Part shown: piece after piece, positions 1-10,663 of the stretch
Layout of the letters: every line of letters begins with the position of its first letter
Position numbering within the stretch: the first letter of the stretch is position 1
DNA from: Blastobasis lacticolella
Lineage: Eukaryota; Arthropoda; Insecta; Lepidoptera; Blastobasidae
Direction of reading: 5' to 3'
DNA: 64,000 nt
NCBI GenBank assembly: GCA_905147135.1
Contig: LR990040.1
Location: 20,815,857-20,879,856, forward strand
The notes under the pieces: model-generated
The model's input: only the letters and a program-made list of their open reading frames with translations
Told to the model about the DNA's origin: nothing
Databases searched by the model: none
Program-made: the position numbers and the translations under genes

Positions 1-213
1 TCTAAAACAAATTATAAATAGATTGCCAAGTAAGTTGATTTACAGATGATTCGAGGTAAATAAATAATTCATATTGGCTAGTTCAGCTCCATGTAGTGTC
101 ATCTCTGTCAGCATACCAAGCGTACTATACATTTGAACGATGTGTATGAGCTTGAGACGATGATGAGCCAAAAACCTTAATTTCAATAATTCATTTCATT
201 GTTTTGTTTACAG
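1..213 (+). other. Intron of the helicase gene (window edge)
   Basis: This is the 3' part of an intron that starts outside the window. It ends in a TTTGTTTACAG acceptor at 203-213. No coding sequence or clear repeat is visible in it. Confidence 0.6.
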
Positions 214-3200
214 AAAAAAGACAAACAATGTTATTCAGTGCAACAATGTCTGAGACCACAGAAGCACTGATAAAATCAGCAATGAGAGATGATGTGAAAT
301 CAATTAATACAGATGAAGACGATATCAAAGCAACAGTTGAAGGATTGAAGCAAGGGTAAATCTTATTTATTAGCATTATTGTTACTTAACATTTTACTGC
401 AGTGGCCTACACAGTTGAGTGGTATTGGAGTTACGCGAGTGCGCACGACTCGTTTCGCCGGTCATCAATAGGAAGGTAATCAAAATACGAATTACGTTTA
501 TCATCTTGGTGTCAGTATTCCGGTTGTGGCTTCGCGCGCCAAGCCCGGGGACCATCTTAACCATCGTCCAAATGATGACGCCTGAATGTGCAGGTTTCCT
601 CACGATGTTTTCCCTCATCGTAAGAGTCAGTTAATACTGTTCAACTAAAAAATTCATTGGTACATGACGGCACTGGGGACCGAACTCGGTACCTCTCGCT
701 TACGAGTCAGGTTCGCTAACCATTTAGGCCACAGACGTTCTCACGTTTAATCCCATATTTTATCTTCATTTCAGGTATGTGTTCTGTGAGACGGAATACA
801 GGCTATGGTGGTTACACAAGATGTTGAAAAAAGCGCAAAATCAAAAGGCCATGGTGTTCTTTTCCAGTTGTAAATCTGTAGTTTTCCATTACGAGTTTTT
901 CAAAACTTACTGCCAAGCATCAGTTATGTGTATTCACGTAAGTCGAACTTGCTTATCTCTAATTCTAGACTAATATTATAAAGAGAAAACTCTACTCATA
1001 TCGAGAATTAATTTTGCATTTGATAGACGACAATGTGGGGGTGGGACACAGGCTAAGATTTATTTCTAAAAATAAATCTGTTGAACTAGCTAGAGGATAA
1101 GTTTGTATTACCCACCCCTCAGCGCTACCTATCGCTTGCGTTACATAGTTCCATAGTAGACATTATCTCTCAGGGATATGAAATTAGTCCACGCGGACGA
1201 AGTCACGGGCAAAAGCTAGTAATTAATGACTGGCACTGATTTCGTCAACACGTCAATTTAGTCTTGACTTGATTTTGAATGAATCTAAATGAATCTAATC
1301 TAAATGAATGGAGGGCATTGTCAATCTCCACGCTTGGCGGCGTTGCAGATAATCGTGGTTTTTATTTTCCGACTCACTAATTAACTATCTTCAACACACT
1401 TGATTTTGCAGGGTAAGATGAGTCAAGCTGAGAGAACGAGTACAATATCAAACTTTTACAACGCTGAGAAGGTGGCGTTGTTCTGTACGGATTTAGCGGC
1501 GAGGGGTCTGGATATACCAGCAGTGGACTGGGTGGTGCAGTTCGATCCACCAGGGGACACCAACGTAAATATTAGCATTATCTTTGTTTGTATTGGCTAT
1601 TTATAGTCGTCATCAGAAGTAGCTACGCAACCGTTTGTTCAGAATGATCTGAACAAACGGAGTAAATTAAGCCGTATTTAAATAGCATACAGTTCTAGTC
1701 AGAATGACATTTTGTTGTGAACTATGTCCATACAAAAAGTCTCATAAAGGGATAAGCTATCGGGACATCGGCCTTATTGACAAAATATTTTTACACTGGC
1801 ATAGTTACCTACTGGCCAGCCCTACCGCATTGACAGGGGGTTTGCTTAGCGCCTAGTCTAGAGCCTAGCGCCTAGTCTAGAGCCTAGCTCGTATAGTTAC
1901 TCTGGGGGCAAAAGGAATGTCAAAGAATGTTTGCAATCGGCCGCAGGTGCGCTTCGCAGGCGGCTTTGCTGCTCACTGCCCGCTAGGCGTCTATACCACC
2001 AAGGTGGCAAACAAGCCTACCGCCCACCTGATGGCAAGCAGTTACCGCAGCCCATGGACGTTGCAACACCTCAATATAGTCTCTAAGCAAGCAACCTGTC
2101 CGCGCCAGCCGTAGCCTCAAACGTACACTACCCATCACCGTAAAGAAGTGCGTATGTGAATACACCTCAACGGCTTCTGTAATATTTTCAACTGTTTTCA
2201 GGAATACATTCACAGGGTTGGCAGAACAGCCAGAGGTGTAGGTGCTGAGGGGAATGCGGTTCTGCTATTGAGGCCTGAGGAGAGCGAGTTTGTCGCATAT
2301 TTGAAAGAGGCCAAGATATACTTAGACAAATACGAGATGTGGGACAAGTTGTCCAATTTGCAGCCTAAGGTAATATTTATGAATGGCACATTATTTACCC
2401 ATGTTACGTCAATTACGTAATTCTGTCGAACTCGGGACGTTTTCATATATCGCCGCCATGAAGAGTTGGTCCGTGGTGGTTTTTAAACCCCCGACTTAAC
2501 AAGACTTATGTAACAAGTTTGACGTGTATACCGAACGGTTGGATCAATTGTGATGCAGTTTTCATTCGATCGAGATGGTTCTTAGCTTTGTTTTTATTAA
2601 AATCGGTCCAAATGTTTGGACAACAAGAGCAACTATCAATTGTCAAAACACTAACAGTATGCTTTAGCTGTATGTGTGTGTTATAGTGATTTATGACGTC
2701 ATTGTCAATAAACAGAGTGTCATGAACTAAACACATGGCAGGGCACAACTGGTACTACCACGGAGTTTAATACATACATTATGTTCATGGGCACTACTTA
2801 TTGGGCGTACAATCGCTTACTAGTCGCTGTCAGCACTGACATAATAGTTGGCTAGGCTGTCATAGCTGACAGCTGGCGTGCCAATCATGTTCGGAGAAAG
2901 GAACGTCCGTCGTCTTCTGAAGACGCCATTATATCGTTGTTTCAGCAAAGATTTACCATAATATTTTCTTGTTCTAGTTAGAAAAAGCCTTAGAGGATCC
3001 TGAATTTCACAAACTAGCCGTAGAAGCTTTTGAGGGCTACATTAGGGCACTGGAAGTAAGGAAACTGAAACAAGTGTTCAATCTTATAACAATGGATATG
3101 GATAAAGTGGCGCGCTCTTTCGGGCTAAAAGAGAAACCGGAAGTAGATATTCGTAAGTGTTTATTTTCTTTTTGAAATAGTGGGTATAATTGGGTTCGGG

Positions 3201-3744
3201 AAAATTTTATCATATTCAATACTTTAATTTAAAATTTTAGTTAACCTTAAATCGGCTGTGGACATGAGCCTCCTCCAAATTTAGTGGAGGGAGTTGCCAT
3301 AATCTCCATGCCTTGTAGGCGGGATGGAGATCGCAGTGTTGAAAAGACAACTGCAATTGCTACTGCCTATTTTCTAGTTTACGGATGGTCTGCTGATATG
3401 ACATTGGTTCATATGGTTAACTATGTTACTGATAATGTACTATATCAGAATATCCGCTGTATCAGACAGTCCACTCCATTAAAACGATCACTAGTCGTCT
3501 TTTATGGCGCTTGGTACGTTGTTGGGTTACAACGGATGAGGCTGGTGCTATATTCTACCCTGGCGTTCACCACGCAGCCATCACGCTGTAAAAGCCTTTC
3601 AGTGCACGCTATATTAGGCAATAAGATGTTGCAACTTACTATATTTTCCCTGTTTCAGATATTGGTTTCAGTAAGAAACATAGGCAAAGAAAAAGGAATG
3701 CCACAGAACTTGCCAACAAAACAAAACAAATCAGAACATTGTAA
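214..3744 (+). CDS. DEAD-box ATP-dependent RNA helicase, Has1/DDX18/pitchoune-like, C-terminal half (5' partial)
   Basis: The family acts in the nucleolus on 60S ribosomal subunit maturation. I read six exons: 214-355, 775-937, 1412-1564, 2202-2369, 2978-3152 and 3659-3744. All junctions are GT-AG and keep phase, giving about 294 residues. Exon 1 carries motif III (FSATM) and the Has1-type EGLKQGY strand. Exon 2 has MVFFSSC (motif IV). Exon 3 has IHGKMSQ and ARGLDIP (motif V). Exon 4 opens with HRVGRTARG (motif VI). Exons 4-5 form the SPB4/Has1 C-terminal extension (LKQVFNL, VARSFGL). Exon 6 is a short Lys/Arg-rich tail ending in TAA. The N-terminal motifs Q, I and DEAD lie upstream of the window. 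Several positions differ from the strongly conserved fly and human proteins, so it may be a diverged paralogue rather than the single-copy orthologue. Confidence 0.88.
498..745 (-). mobile_element. tRNA-derived SINE in helicase intron 1
   Basis: On the minus strand the element begins with a tRNA-like head (gtggcctaaatggttagcg, a box A-like stretch) followed by a box B-like GTTCGGTCCCC and the family body (GTACATGACGGC side to CATCTTGGTGTCAG side). The same family recurs many times in the window, for example at 29674-29975. Confidence 0.7.
970..1222 (+). mobile_element. Short interspersed lepidopteran repeat in helicase intron 2
   Basis: The stretch opens with CTAATATTATAAAGAGAAAAC and closes with GCGGACGAAGTCACGGGCAAAAGC-type sequence ending AGCTAGT. 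These are the usual ends of a common non-autonomous element in Lepidoptera. Related ends occur at 11530, 24241 and 26381. The inside is non-coding. Confidence 0.5.
1565..2201 (+). other. Helicase intron 3 with a 19-bp tandem duplication and a LINE-tail fragment
   Basis: The 19-bp unit starting GCGCCTAGTCTAGAG is present twice in direct tandem at 1850-1868 and 1869-1887. From about 2015 to 2070 the sequence (CCACCTGATGGCAAGCAG and following) resembles the 3' end of the CR1/Jockey-type LINE found at 43186, in reverse orientation. The intron ends at a TTTTCAG acceptor. Confidence 0.45.
2370..2977 (+). other. Helicase intron 4
   Basis: Non-coding sequence between a GTAATA donor and a TTGTTCTAG acceptor. 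Part of it (2440-2760) may be old repeat, but I recognise no family. No supported gene is present on either strand. Confidence 0.5.
3153..3658 (+). other. Helicase intron 5 with SINE fragment
   Basis: A fragment of the second SINE family (minus orientation: CCATAATCTCCATGCCTTG, GGAGATCGCAGTGTTG) covers about 3244-3350. The rest is unique. A 159-codon open frame runs through the intron into the last exon out of register and is not a gene. Confidence 0.5.
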
Positions 3745-4659
3745 ATATTATTTAGGTGGTTAATATTGTAAATAATACAAAAGAAATATACTTTAAGTTA
3801 ATATATTGTTTTCTTTTTTCGATCTGTTAGCTGATTGTTTCATCATAAAGTTTATCTTACTCAACTACTGAATAAAAATATAATTATGAAATGGAATAAA
3901 AATAGTTAATATCTGTGACTAGATGACTCTACCTCATGGTATTTTAATGTTTATTTATCTACACTCATAGTGTATTGTTCCAATTACATATTCAAAAAGT
4001 CGTTTAAGGGTACACTTTTTTCACGCCAGTCTATAAAATTTTAAAAAATTACTTTTCGATACAGCATTTCCATTCTTAATTACAGCTGTATCGAAAAATA
4101 ATTATTTAATCATTATGCAACACTTTAATATTTTAAATTTTTGTCGGGCGCCGGAACACGGCGAAATGTAGGCTGAATACCTAGATGCCTTTAACAAATT
4201 CAAATTAAATTTTCTATTTATATTTCTGTGTAATTATTTTCCCGCTAAACAGAATATTTTTTCTAATTGTTATAATTTGTGTTTGTGAATGTTTTTTCTT
4301 ATTTGAAGCAAATAAATAGATAAATGTGAAAGTAGTAAAGTGAATTTCCCGCCGCTTGATATCCTCGACGCGTAGATACAACAGAACTGACTCGCAGCTT
4401 CCAGTAAAGTTGAGAAAATTATAGGTACGATATTTTAACATAAAAATATGAGTGTAGATAAAGTAGTGTATGCAACTGCATATAATTAGGTATTAAAACA
4501 CCCCCTTTTAAATGACAGTTGCATAAACTACTATTATGTAAAATTATATTATTAATATTTAATTATTAGGTAATTACAGAACATGATTCCAAGATTCGAT
4601 TTTAAATTATAAATATAGGAACTTTTACATTTTCATTATTTACAGTAAACCTTACGCAC
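3745..4659. other. Convergent 3' ends of the helicase and BTB genes
   Basis: The helicase 3' UTR includes an AATAAA at 3871-3876, a plausible poly(A) signal. Further on, 4053-4065 and 4085-4097 form a perfect 13-bp inverted repeat (TTTTCGATACAGC) around a 19-nt loop in AT-rich DNA. I see no gene here. Confidence 0.45.
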
Positions 4660-4967
4660 TTATTTTGGAGAGTTTATCATCTCGTAAATATTGTTTCTGG
4701 ACAGTTTCTCGTAGCAAACCTCATGGTTGTGTTGGTGATTCACTGCATAGATCATAGCGTCTATGGTCTCCACCGTTGCTGGACACCGATTCAGCGAGAA
4801 ATACTGAACACACCTCCAAGAAGTCTTCCCGTGTGTGGTTGAGTGTTTGGTGTACACGAAGTTCATGTGGACGAGTTGCTTGTGCCCCTTTCTGCTGTAT
4901 ATGTACTTATACCGCACCGGGAGTTGTTGGTTTTCACACGATCCGTTCACAACAAGCGATAGTGCAC
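4660..4967 (-). CDS. Alternative 3'-terminal exon of the BTB gene encoding a FLYWCH zinc finger
   Basis: This exon encodes about 102 residues of a FLYWCH-type zinc finger: an aromatic-rich start (NFVYTKH), W-R-C at the first Cys, a second Cys in NRCPAT, and a closing H-Q-H-N-H. FLYWCH domains mediate DNA or protein contact in mod(mdg4) isoforms. The acceptor TTTCTTTTTCAG lies at 4968-4979 and the exon starts in the phase needed to accept the single leftover base of the linker exon ending at 8302. The resulting isoform would be 417 residues. The stop TAA is at 4660-4662. The intron-side boundary directly touches a 310-bp tandem duplication. The joining to the BTB exons is inferred from phase, orientation and family knowledge, not from transcripts. 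Confidence 0.75.
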
Positions 4968-4980
4968 CTGAAAAAGAAAC

Positions 4981-5600
4981 TTGACTAAGCAATTTGTATT
5001 GGAATGCCTAGAAAGCTAATCTAAATACAGAGAACCTCGCGCGTTGTATGGACCAGCCAGGTGAGTCGTGTTCACTTGTGTAGAGCCGCAGCGAAAGTGT
5101 TAAAGGACATCAACTTAATTCGAAATTATATTGGTGTAGTCTTTACCTAATCGTTACGTAACCATGATCCAATCAGTAGCCGTATTCACAATGATTCGAA
5201 ACCGTTTCCGAACGATTCGACACGAAATTCGAGAGCGGCGAATCCGTGTCGATCGATTTGAAAACTGTTATTCAGAATCCCGATGGATTCTTGACTAAGC
5301 AATTTGTATTGGAATGCCTAGAAAGCTAATCTAAATACAGAGAACCTCGCGCGTTATATGGACCAGCCAGGTGAGTCGTGTTCACTTGTGTAGAGCCGCA
5401 GCGAAAGTGTTAAAGGACATCAACTTAATTCGAAATTATATTGGTGTAGTCTTTACCTAATCGTTACGTAACCATGATCCAATCAGTAGCCGAATTCACA
5501 ATGATTCGAAACCGTTTCCGAACGATTCGACACGAAATTCGAGAGCGGCGAATCCGTGTCGATCGATTTGAAAACTGTTATTCAGAATCCCGATGGATTC
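4981..5600. repeat. 310-bp tandem duplication, two nearly identical copies
   Basis: Unit 1 is 4981-5290 and unit 2 is 5291-5600, both beginning TTGACTAAGCAATTTG and ending CCCGATGGATTC. By eye they differ at only a few positions (for example GCGTTG/GCGTTA and CCGTATTC/CCGAATTC), so the duplication is recent. It starts 10 bases beyond the acceptor AG of the FLYWCH exon. Confidence 0.92.
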
Positions 5601-7673
5601 CACGGAAACTCTACTCTACATAACATATGAAAATTTCATCAAAATTAACTGAAACCACATTTTCCTAAGAACTTTTGCGGGGTCCTTTGTCGATTCCGTA
5701 TCCGAATCCGATTTCCGAGCCAATGTGAATACACGACCTGGTCAGGTTCCCCTGGTAGCAGGGTCACGGAGGTCAGATGGCAGTCGCAGCACCGCAGCGC
5801 GGGATTAATTACGGCAATCTACCTACACACTATTGCAAGGGCCTACCGACCGTATTTATAAATGGTTGTCAACGTATTTCCTACCGCACGCACTGCCCCA
5901 CTACCGCAGACGACCATTGAGAAATGTAAAACTACACGTACTGGCGGTAAATAACGCACATCATAGTAGAGCGTCATCTCTGTCGAACGCGTGTGAGCAC
6001 TTATAAATGTGAAGCTGTTATTAGCAGATGTGTACCCAACGATCTACGTAATGGACGAGATGCTGAAATGGGATGGCTCAGAGTTATATCAATCTTCGAT
6101 TTCAGTTCTGCAATCCGAGTCTAAAGGGTTATGGCTTACGATACGAGGATGCCTAAGACCGGGCGAAATGGAGGAAAATCAGTCGGAAAGCGGACCCTGA
6201 CAGAAGCCGGAACTGACCGCTCGGATGATAATGATGATGAATTCGAGTCGAAAGGGTCTTCGACGTGGCTTGTGAAACTCCTATCAGTGGATAGCTTCCT
6301 TTTCTCCTCATCGTACCACCATGGGCAGAATGGATCATTATTCCTCAGACAGCTTGAGACCTTATCCAGACTTCGTACGCGCGATCGTGAGTTCTAGGTA
6401 CCAACAAGTCTATTAAAAACTGTAAAAAACCTCTTTACAATGAAGATATTTCAGAAATAAATAGTTGGAAGGCTTTGTGTCGGGATAGGATTCTAGGACT
6501 GTCTGACCAGTTCTCTCACGCTTTTTGCTTCTGAATTTAGACGATTGAATTCAGCCAAATAGAATAAGCTTATAAGGCGCTTTCTTCGACATCGACCTCG
6601 ACGCTGTGCGATCATGGTCGTACGACGGACGTCGACCGACTTATTGGAGATCTCAAACATAGGAGTGTTTAAATTTGTGGCACCCGTGACTAGAAGGGGC
6701 CAGTGCTCACTATTTGCATATGGTTTTTACTGTACTGGACACTGCAATAAAATAGTGTTTACGAATTCATGCAATTTATTGAGATGCCATAATATAAAAA
6801 TACAGTTACTTATAGTAAATCAAAGCCACACATAAATCACACAGAGATACAAAAACATAGTACGCTTGGCAGCATTAGTAGAAGCTAATATAATTATAAA
6901 CATTGTAGCTTTAGAGCCAAAAAACTTGACAATGTCTAAACAGTCTAAGACTATGAATATCAGTAAATTTTGGAATGTTCTTAGTGCACTGCGTACCAAT
7001 TAATTGTTACAATTATCAAAAGATAGTCACTTGTTGCTAAGAGATCATTACGATACCTTCTTAATCATTTAAAATGTGTATAACTTAATAAACTAATGTT
7101 CTGCACAAGTTTATGCAACATAATCTAATATAATAATAATTATAAATTGAGTTAATAAAATCCCTTAAAAGTAATACATAGACTAGAATATGAGCAATGT
7201 TATAGTCTTCAATATGTATATGGCAGACAGTAAAATGATGGCACATTGGAATAAATTATATCTTTTTGCTCAATATAAAAATATAATTTACGTTTTACGA
7301 TACAATACAGTTGGCACTTAGTTGGACACATTGCTTGTGTTGATTTTCAGTCGTTATCACAGTTGAAGTAAATTATATTATGTTTTCAACCCTTGAATTG
7401 ATTATATTGATTTTAATTTTAAACTCTAATAAACATTCACAAATTGTCATAACATTTTTGAGTGCCATTTAAAATTTTTCTTTCTTTCAGGTTAAATTTT
7501 GGTCCCAATCTGAAATTGAATCTTGGATTCACATTATTGTGCGGTATATTATTAGGTACTTATTTTAATCTTAGAATTAGTATACAAAAATATTATATAA
7601 TAATAAAATAGCTGTCTCACACCTCTTTAGAGGTGATAATTAATATCCTAAATATAGGTATCTATTATGAAAT
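5601..7673. other. Intronic/intergenic stretch between the two alternative 3' exons
   Basis: It holds a SINE fragment at about 5735-5830 (CCCCTGGTAGCAGGGTCACGG) and part of an inverted-repeat element at about 6572-6660, related to the copy at 49246. Between 6840 and 7670 the DNA is very AT-rich. Short open frames at 6009-6397 show no domain and are not supported as genes. Confidence 0.5.
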
Positions 7674-7993
7674 TTAGGCTGCATAATAATCGCCTTGGAA
7701 TTGAGATACTTTAAGTATATCATTATAATGTATTTCAAAGCACGGGGTTTTGCAGAAGGGTAATTCACAAGCACTGCACATGAATCTGGTATCTCTTCTC
7801 TTGCCAATCTTCCAACACAGTCTGCATGAACGTTGTGGATATTTCTTCTTCCCATCTTCTTTTTGTGGAATGGTGACGAGCCTGTGCTCGGCGTTTTGTC
7901 TTGAGTAATCTTCAGTCTTGAGCATGTGATTACTGATTTTACCGTTCACAAGGTTTTTTAGGTCCAGAAACAAAGAGTTGATGCTGGTACAAT
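7674..7993 (-). CDS. Alternative 3'-terminal exon of the BTB gene encoding a piggyBac-transposase C-terminal Cys-rich domain
   Basis: The exon adds about 106 residues. A basic stretch (EDGKKKYPQRS) is followed by paired cysteines: CRLC, then CSAC, then C-x3-C and a His (genomic 7728-7826). This spacing, with GKRRDTRFMC and PCFEIHY, matches the cysteine-rich C-terminal domain of piggyBac-family transposases, which binds element ends. No transposase catalytic core lies nearby. The acceptor is TGCTTTCAG at 7994-8002. The exon phase matches the leftover base of the linker exon ending at 8302, giving a 421-residue isoform with TAA at 7674-7676. The simplest reading is a captured transposase domain used as an alternative tail of a BTB protein. 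Splicing itself is inferred. Confidence 0.72.
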
Positions 7994-8301
7994 CTGAAAG
8001 CATGATGGCATTTTCATTAGAATAATAAACAAAATTGAAAAATTCAGTTTCAAAGATGTTGAAAATGCCATCGTGTTTTCATAGTGTGGAGGCTTCGCAA
8101 AAGAAAATAGAAATCCAACGAATGAAAACTAATGAATGATTGCATTTTCAACACAATCTCTATTAATATTGCATTGAGGTAAAAAATAATGATGGAAGCA
8201 TTAGTAAGCAAGAATATAATAGTTATTAAGTATTAGTTGTGCTGGCGTATACATGTAATTGCAGAATTGCTACAACAACTATTTATTTAAATATAACTTA
8301 C

Positions 8302-9675
8302 TTTCTTGTGGTGATTGGTAGTCTACAGGTGTCGCCATGTCTTTCTTTTCTCTTGTGTCATAATTTTTCGGAGGCGTACACACAGCTGGGTCACTCACAA
8401 TAATGTCCATGTCATCACATTCCGTTTTTAACTCCACTGTGTCTGGTGATTGTTCATTGCTATGCTCATTTTTGTCTTTCGTAATGCTAGTTAATTGTGA
8501 AGCCCTAAAAGTAGAAGAAACGTCAAGAGGGCCTTCATCATACACATTTTTAAAGCTTTCAAAGTCACCACTCTGCAGAGTATGATCATTTTTGTAAGCA
8601 GCCTTATCTTTTATTTTAATTTTCTTTTCCGAAATGAGATCTGAATAATAGTTTTTCTGCAGAAATTCATCTGACTTGCGTTTCAAGTTACTGAGCCTTT
8701 GTAGTTTCTCTATAAACTCTCTCTGTTTTATTAAATCTAATTGATTATTGTGAGAAGTCTCTTCATTTGCTGTAGAGTCAAATGTTTCTGAGACACATGA
8801 TTCTGAATCTCTAGTATTGTTTTGTGTATCCGAACTGCTTTTTTGGAGATCTATTTGTTGTTCTTGTTCTTTATCTTCTTCTTCAGTCTGTATCAAAGTA
8901 AAAAGAATTTTAGACATGTATTGATTAAATTACAAGTTTACCTACTGTACAAGTTATAATATAAATACCTCTTTGTTCGATAATCCTTTGATTTGAAGCA
9001 CTTCTGCTGTTCCTATGAAACTAGTGAGATCTTCTCTCTTCACACTGACTTCCCCATGGTACATAAACTGTAGTAAATCTCTCATAGATTTATACGTTAC
9101 ATCACGAAGGACCACTGTAACAATATATAAATTGCATTACAACAATAAATTAAAAACTAAGTACATTTGACATCAGGTCGTCTCCCCTCCATGCCTTCTG
9201 CTGCACTCTTACCATTATGCAAGAAATTTTTTAATTAATTCCATGACAAAAGCATGCATTACTAACTAAATCTCTTAGTTATCCAACAAGATAAATAAAT
9301 AAAAAATTCTGTCATGGGGCCATGGGGAATACCTTGGTCAACGTCGCCAACGGTATTAGAAAGCACATCTGAGTGGCAAGCTCGTTGCGGTGCTAAAGTT
9401 CGACTTGTCTCTAAGAAATCGATCAGAAATAAAAAATCATATTGTAGATAAATTGGCTTACCAATAGGATGTTGACATGGATTCGTTTGAAACATTTTCT
9501 TGAAGTACGGGGAACATATTGACAATATCACTTTGTGAGCTTGTAGCAGGTGGCCTTCTACAGCCAGCGTAACATCTACAAATTCGCCATTCCCTAATAA
9601 ACCGGCAAATCCCTTGGTTAAGTTGCCGTGGAAATTATTCCAGGACAATGAAAACTGCTGGTCCATTTCTAACAT
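8302..9675 (-). CDS. BTB/POZ protein, mod(mdg4)-like: shared 5' coding exons
   Basis: Three exons on the minus strand: 9462-9675, 8969-9114 and 8302-8887, all with GT-AG junctions in phase. The first two encode a BTB domain of about 117 residues starting at either Met in [15 protein letters not shown]. It has the family landmarks [43 protein letters not shown] and [10 protein letters not shown]. The third exon is a long acidic Ser/Glu/Lys-rich linker with a basic NLS-like patch (KKIKIKDK). BTB domains dimerize; mod(mdg4)-type proteins act in nuclear chromatin and insulators. The linker exon ends one base into a codon, which fits both downstream 3' exons. Reading through its donor would give a short tail ending at 8279. 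A non-coding 5' exon probably exists, since TTTTCCAG sits at 9690-9697. Confidence 0.87.
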
Positions 9676-9689
9676 AAATTGAGTAGCAT

Positions 9690-10020
9690 CTGGAAAAATA
9701 TTACTGTGTCACAACATTTTCACGGGTTCGTTTTAATTTACATAGGCATTTTTGTTACAATTCTCAGCTCACCTAATTATTTACGTACAATTTTCACAAA
9801 ATTTAACTCATTTCAATCCACTTCTTTCATCTTTGATTTCTATTTCTCGCATATTTTTGCGAATTATGACAGCTGCGCTGCGCGTCACTAGTGATGGCTT
9901 TGATTTGCGGAAGTTTACCGGTTGACTTAGTCGATAGATTACATGCACAGAAAGGGGCGGCAGTTTCAATATCAGCATTTTAAAGTTACTATTACTAATA
10001 TACATCTTATTAGAATATTA
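9690..10020 (-). promoter_or_regulatory. Likely 5' intron/upstream region of the BTB gene
   Basis: An acceptor-like TTTTCCAG just upstream of the first coding exon suggests a separate 5' UTR exon. A short GC-rich patch (GCTGCGCTGCGCGTCAC) near 9870-9890 could mark it. I cannot place the transcription start. Confidence 0.25.
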
Positions 10021-10074
10021 TTATGAATGAATTTCACTCCACGAAATCTCATGAACCATTATAGTAAAATCATT

Positions 10075-10200
10075 GATACTTATCTTACTAATCCTGATAA
10101 TAATAAATGCCAAAGTAAGAATGTTTGCGTGTTTGAGGTGTTTGTTACTCCTTCACACAGAAACTACTGAACGGATATTGATGAAATTTGGCTGAGTATT
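10075..10200 (+). mobile_element. 5' part of a short interspersed element, probably split by a later insertion
   Basis: CTTACTAATCCTGATAATAA to GATGAAATTTGGC is the usual left half of a lepidopteran element whose right half (CGCGGGCAAAAGCTAGT) appears at about 11480-11546. The LINE and other repeats lie in between, which suggests nested insertion. Confidence 0.4.
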
Positions 10201-10261
10201 AGGACGTACAAAAAATAAAACCAGACACAATAGAAACTCTAGACTAAAACTAAATGAAGTA

Positions 10262-10570
10262 TGTGTATCTTGGCAGAGTTGGAACGATGGCAGCAGAAGA
10301 GTTGGCAGCATGGAGTACAACTGCCACCTCTGGGATGGATCAGCCAAATATCAACTGGCGGCTTTGGATTCAGCGGAAAAACGCGCAAAGAAGGTAATTT
10401 GTGACCTGCGGTTGATTGAAGCTAGGCTGCAGAGCCTCGAACATCGGCGTAGGGTTGCGCGTCTGTCGGTCTTCTACAGGTTACATTTCGGAGAGTATGC
10501 GAAGCAGCTGCCTTATTCTGCTTATTCCGCCGACCCCGCCCCGCCACCGGGAGACGCGATTCTGGGGAGC
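10262..10570 (+). mobile_element. LINE remnant: C-terminal end of a reverse transcriptase ORF
   Basis: The translation around MEYNCHLWDGSAKYQL and the following DSAEKRAKK matches the conserved thumb/C-terminal segment of Jockey/CR1-group LINE reverse transcriptases; the element at 43186 has MEYCSHLWAGETADLL at the same place. Only this 3' part is present and the upstream RT motifs are missing, so it is a dead 5'-truncated copy. Confidence 0.7.
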
Positions 10571-10616
10571 GCTTCATCTTTATGTCGTGTAGATCTTCCA
10601 GCCATAGGCATAGCGA

Positions 10617-10656
10617 GGGGGGGGGGGGGGTTCAGGGGGTTCAAAGCCCCCCCCCC
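10617..10656. repeat. G-run/C-run hairpin
   Basis: A run of 14 G (10617-10630), a run of 5 G (10635-10639) and a run of 10 C (10647-10656) face each other across a short spacer. They can fold as a G:C hairpin or a G-quadruplex. Such runs are also assembly-error prone. Confidence 0.85.
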
Positions 10657-10663
10657 GAAATAA

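Noticed and set aside
3284..3763. 159-codon open frame
   Set aside because: It crosses a SINE fragment and reads through the last helicase intron into the final exon; not an independent gene.
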